Origin: JAEYOM01 sp036260935
GTDB lineage: Bacteria; Bacillota; Clostridia; Acetivibrionales; DTU013
Reading direction: 5' to 3'
Length of the DNA: 64,000 nt
Assembly: GCA_036260935.1 (NCBI GenBank)
Contig: DATALQ010000014.1
Location: 90,647 to 154,646, forward strand
Shown in pieces: positions 63,283-64,000 of the stretch (the first letter of the stretch is position 1; each line of letters opens with the position of its first letter). The notes below the pieces were generated by a model. It made no database searches and was not told the DNA's origin. It saw only the letters and a program-made list of their open reading frames with translations. Position numbers and translations under genes: made by a program.

Positions 63283-63950
63283 TTATCTCATTGATTTCGT
63301 AATAATACCTGCAAACAAAAACCTGAAATTTACCAATAGTTGATTGGCAAGACCGGGAACCACAATGACTTTTTTTCTTTTTAGAGCAGCAATTGACTTG
63401 TCAACCAATTTTTCAGCTGTCATTGTGAATAGTTTGGGATATTTGTTCTCTACTCCTGAAAACTCTTCTGTAGAATGAAAGTTAGTAATAGTGTTTCCGG
63501 GGTTCAGTGCTTGAATTTGTATGTTTTTATCTTTCAGTTCCAGCTGAAGATTTTGTGAAAACCTGTTCAAATATGACTTCGTAGCGTAATATACAACATT
63601 ACTATCCAAAGTCATCAAAGACAATAGTGACGAAACATTAATAATAATCCCTCTATTATTCATAATCATTTTGGACAGTGCCGCACGTGTCAGGCGGGTA
63701 CTCGCTATAATATGTAGTTGGATCATACATAATTGTTTTAAAGGGTCCTGTTTATCAAATTGCTTTCTTAAAGTAAATCCGGCACAATTAACAAGGACTG
63801 TTAAATTATCTTTTTGATTTATACACTCTTCAACTTTTGTAATATCCGAATCTTTAGATAAATCTGCTTCAATAACTTCTATATTTATATCATAAGAAAT
63901 TTTCAAAGTATGTGAAATGTAATCCAGCTTATTTTTATTGCGTGCTATTA
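63283..63950 (-). CDS. SDR-family oxidoreductase, 5'-truncated
   Basis: The readable frame codes for the SDR core from the end of the nucleotide-binding part: ILIARNKNKL, VEADLSKDS, VLVNCAG, a Ser/Tyr/Lys catalytic set with VSSLLS and VYYATKSYLN, and LNPGNTITNF. The TGxxxGIG cofactor loop and the start are absent. Upstream the frame runs into the inverted copy of the HXXEE segment at 63951 and meets a TAG at 63964-63966. The gene is thus cut at the junction, in the assembly or in reality. Member of the short-chain reductase family, substrate unknown. Confidence 0.88.
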
Positions 63951-64000
63951 GAATGGAACATTTCTATTTAGCCTGATTGTAGCCTTTCTTTCGGCATTTA
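63951..64000 (+). repeat. Copy 2 of the 50-bp inverted repeat, at the window end
   Basis: The last 50 bases are a perfect reverse complement of 62926-62975, and the match starts abruptly at 63951 next to truncated SDR sequence. It probably runs beyond the window. Confidence 0.97.

Noticed and set aside
1..64000. rRNA, tRNA and origin search
   Set aside because: No region folded into a tRNA cloverleaf or matched conserved rRNA stretches by eye; no DnaA-box cluster was seen.

Overview
The window looks like a chromosome segment of a Gram-positive, probably anaerobic member of the Clostridia (Bacillota). This rests on strong GGAGG ribosome sites, frequent TTG and GTG starts, lipobox-type sugar-binding proteins, a T-box leader before a seryl-tRNA synthetase, LytS/YesN-type sensor pairs, a YlbF protein, a MacAB-like pump without an outer-membrane partner, and no outer-membrane genes. 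The sugar transporters and the GH115 and GH27 glycosidases suggest a plant-polysaccharide (glucuronoxylan, galactoside) user. No rRNA, tRNA or CRISPR array was seen.

Layout. 1-2.4 kb: end of a possible serine hydrolase, then a glycosyltransferase under a TetR regulator (minus strand). 2.6-12.1 kb: a ChvE/MmsAB-type monosaccharide ABC transporter, then a sensing block made of a membrane-anchored sugar-binding protein, a LytS/YesM-type kinase, a YesN-type AraC response regulator and a second sugar-binding lipoprotein. 12.1-16.3 kb: a membrane-bound LuxR-type regulator and an ABC ATPase/FtsX permease pair. 16.4-19.7 kb: two chemoreceptors and a SpoIIAA-like protein; the first receptor seems to have a frameshifted 5' end. 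19.9-23.9 kb: a tightly overlapping three-gene operon (UbiG-like methyltransferase, Fe-S/FAD oxidoreductase, SDR reductase) of unknown pathway. 23.9-27.3 kb: a DeoR regulator divergent from a nitrilase-family amidohydrolase and a serine hydrolase, with a perfect palindrome between them. 27.3-36.4 kb: GH27 alpha-galactosidase, a second sugar ABC transporter, an FMN enzyme and a GH115 alpha-glucuronidase.

36.5-49 kb: MATE exporter, YlbF protein, a Phe-rich small protein, PAP2 phosphatase, lipid kinase, HD hydrolase, MFS exporter, a MacAB-like three-gene pump, esterase, an orphan small protein, an exported Ser/Thr repeat protein, several tandem repeats and a SIMPL protein. 49-62.4 kb: acyl-CoA synthetase, T-box plus divergent SerRS, stress-like protein, flavoprotein, EamA-type transporter, DEAD-box helicase, VCBS-like protein, membrane-anchored 5'-nucleotidase, rpiA and an amino-acid permease.

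62.4-64 kb: a transposase fossil, an HXXEE membrane protein and a 5'-truncated SDR gene. The last 50 bases are a perfect inverted copy of 62926-62975 inside the HXXEE gene, so this end is either rearranged or an assembly/amplification chimera.

The parts that go beyond standard annotation are the Fe-S/FAD three-gene operon, the Phe-rich FFHP protein, the duplicated hairpin after the response regulator, the variant SerRS behind a T-box, the chemoreceptor frameshift and the inverted copy at the end. All functions are inferred by reading protein motifs; no database search was possible.
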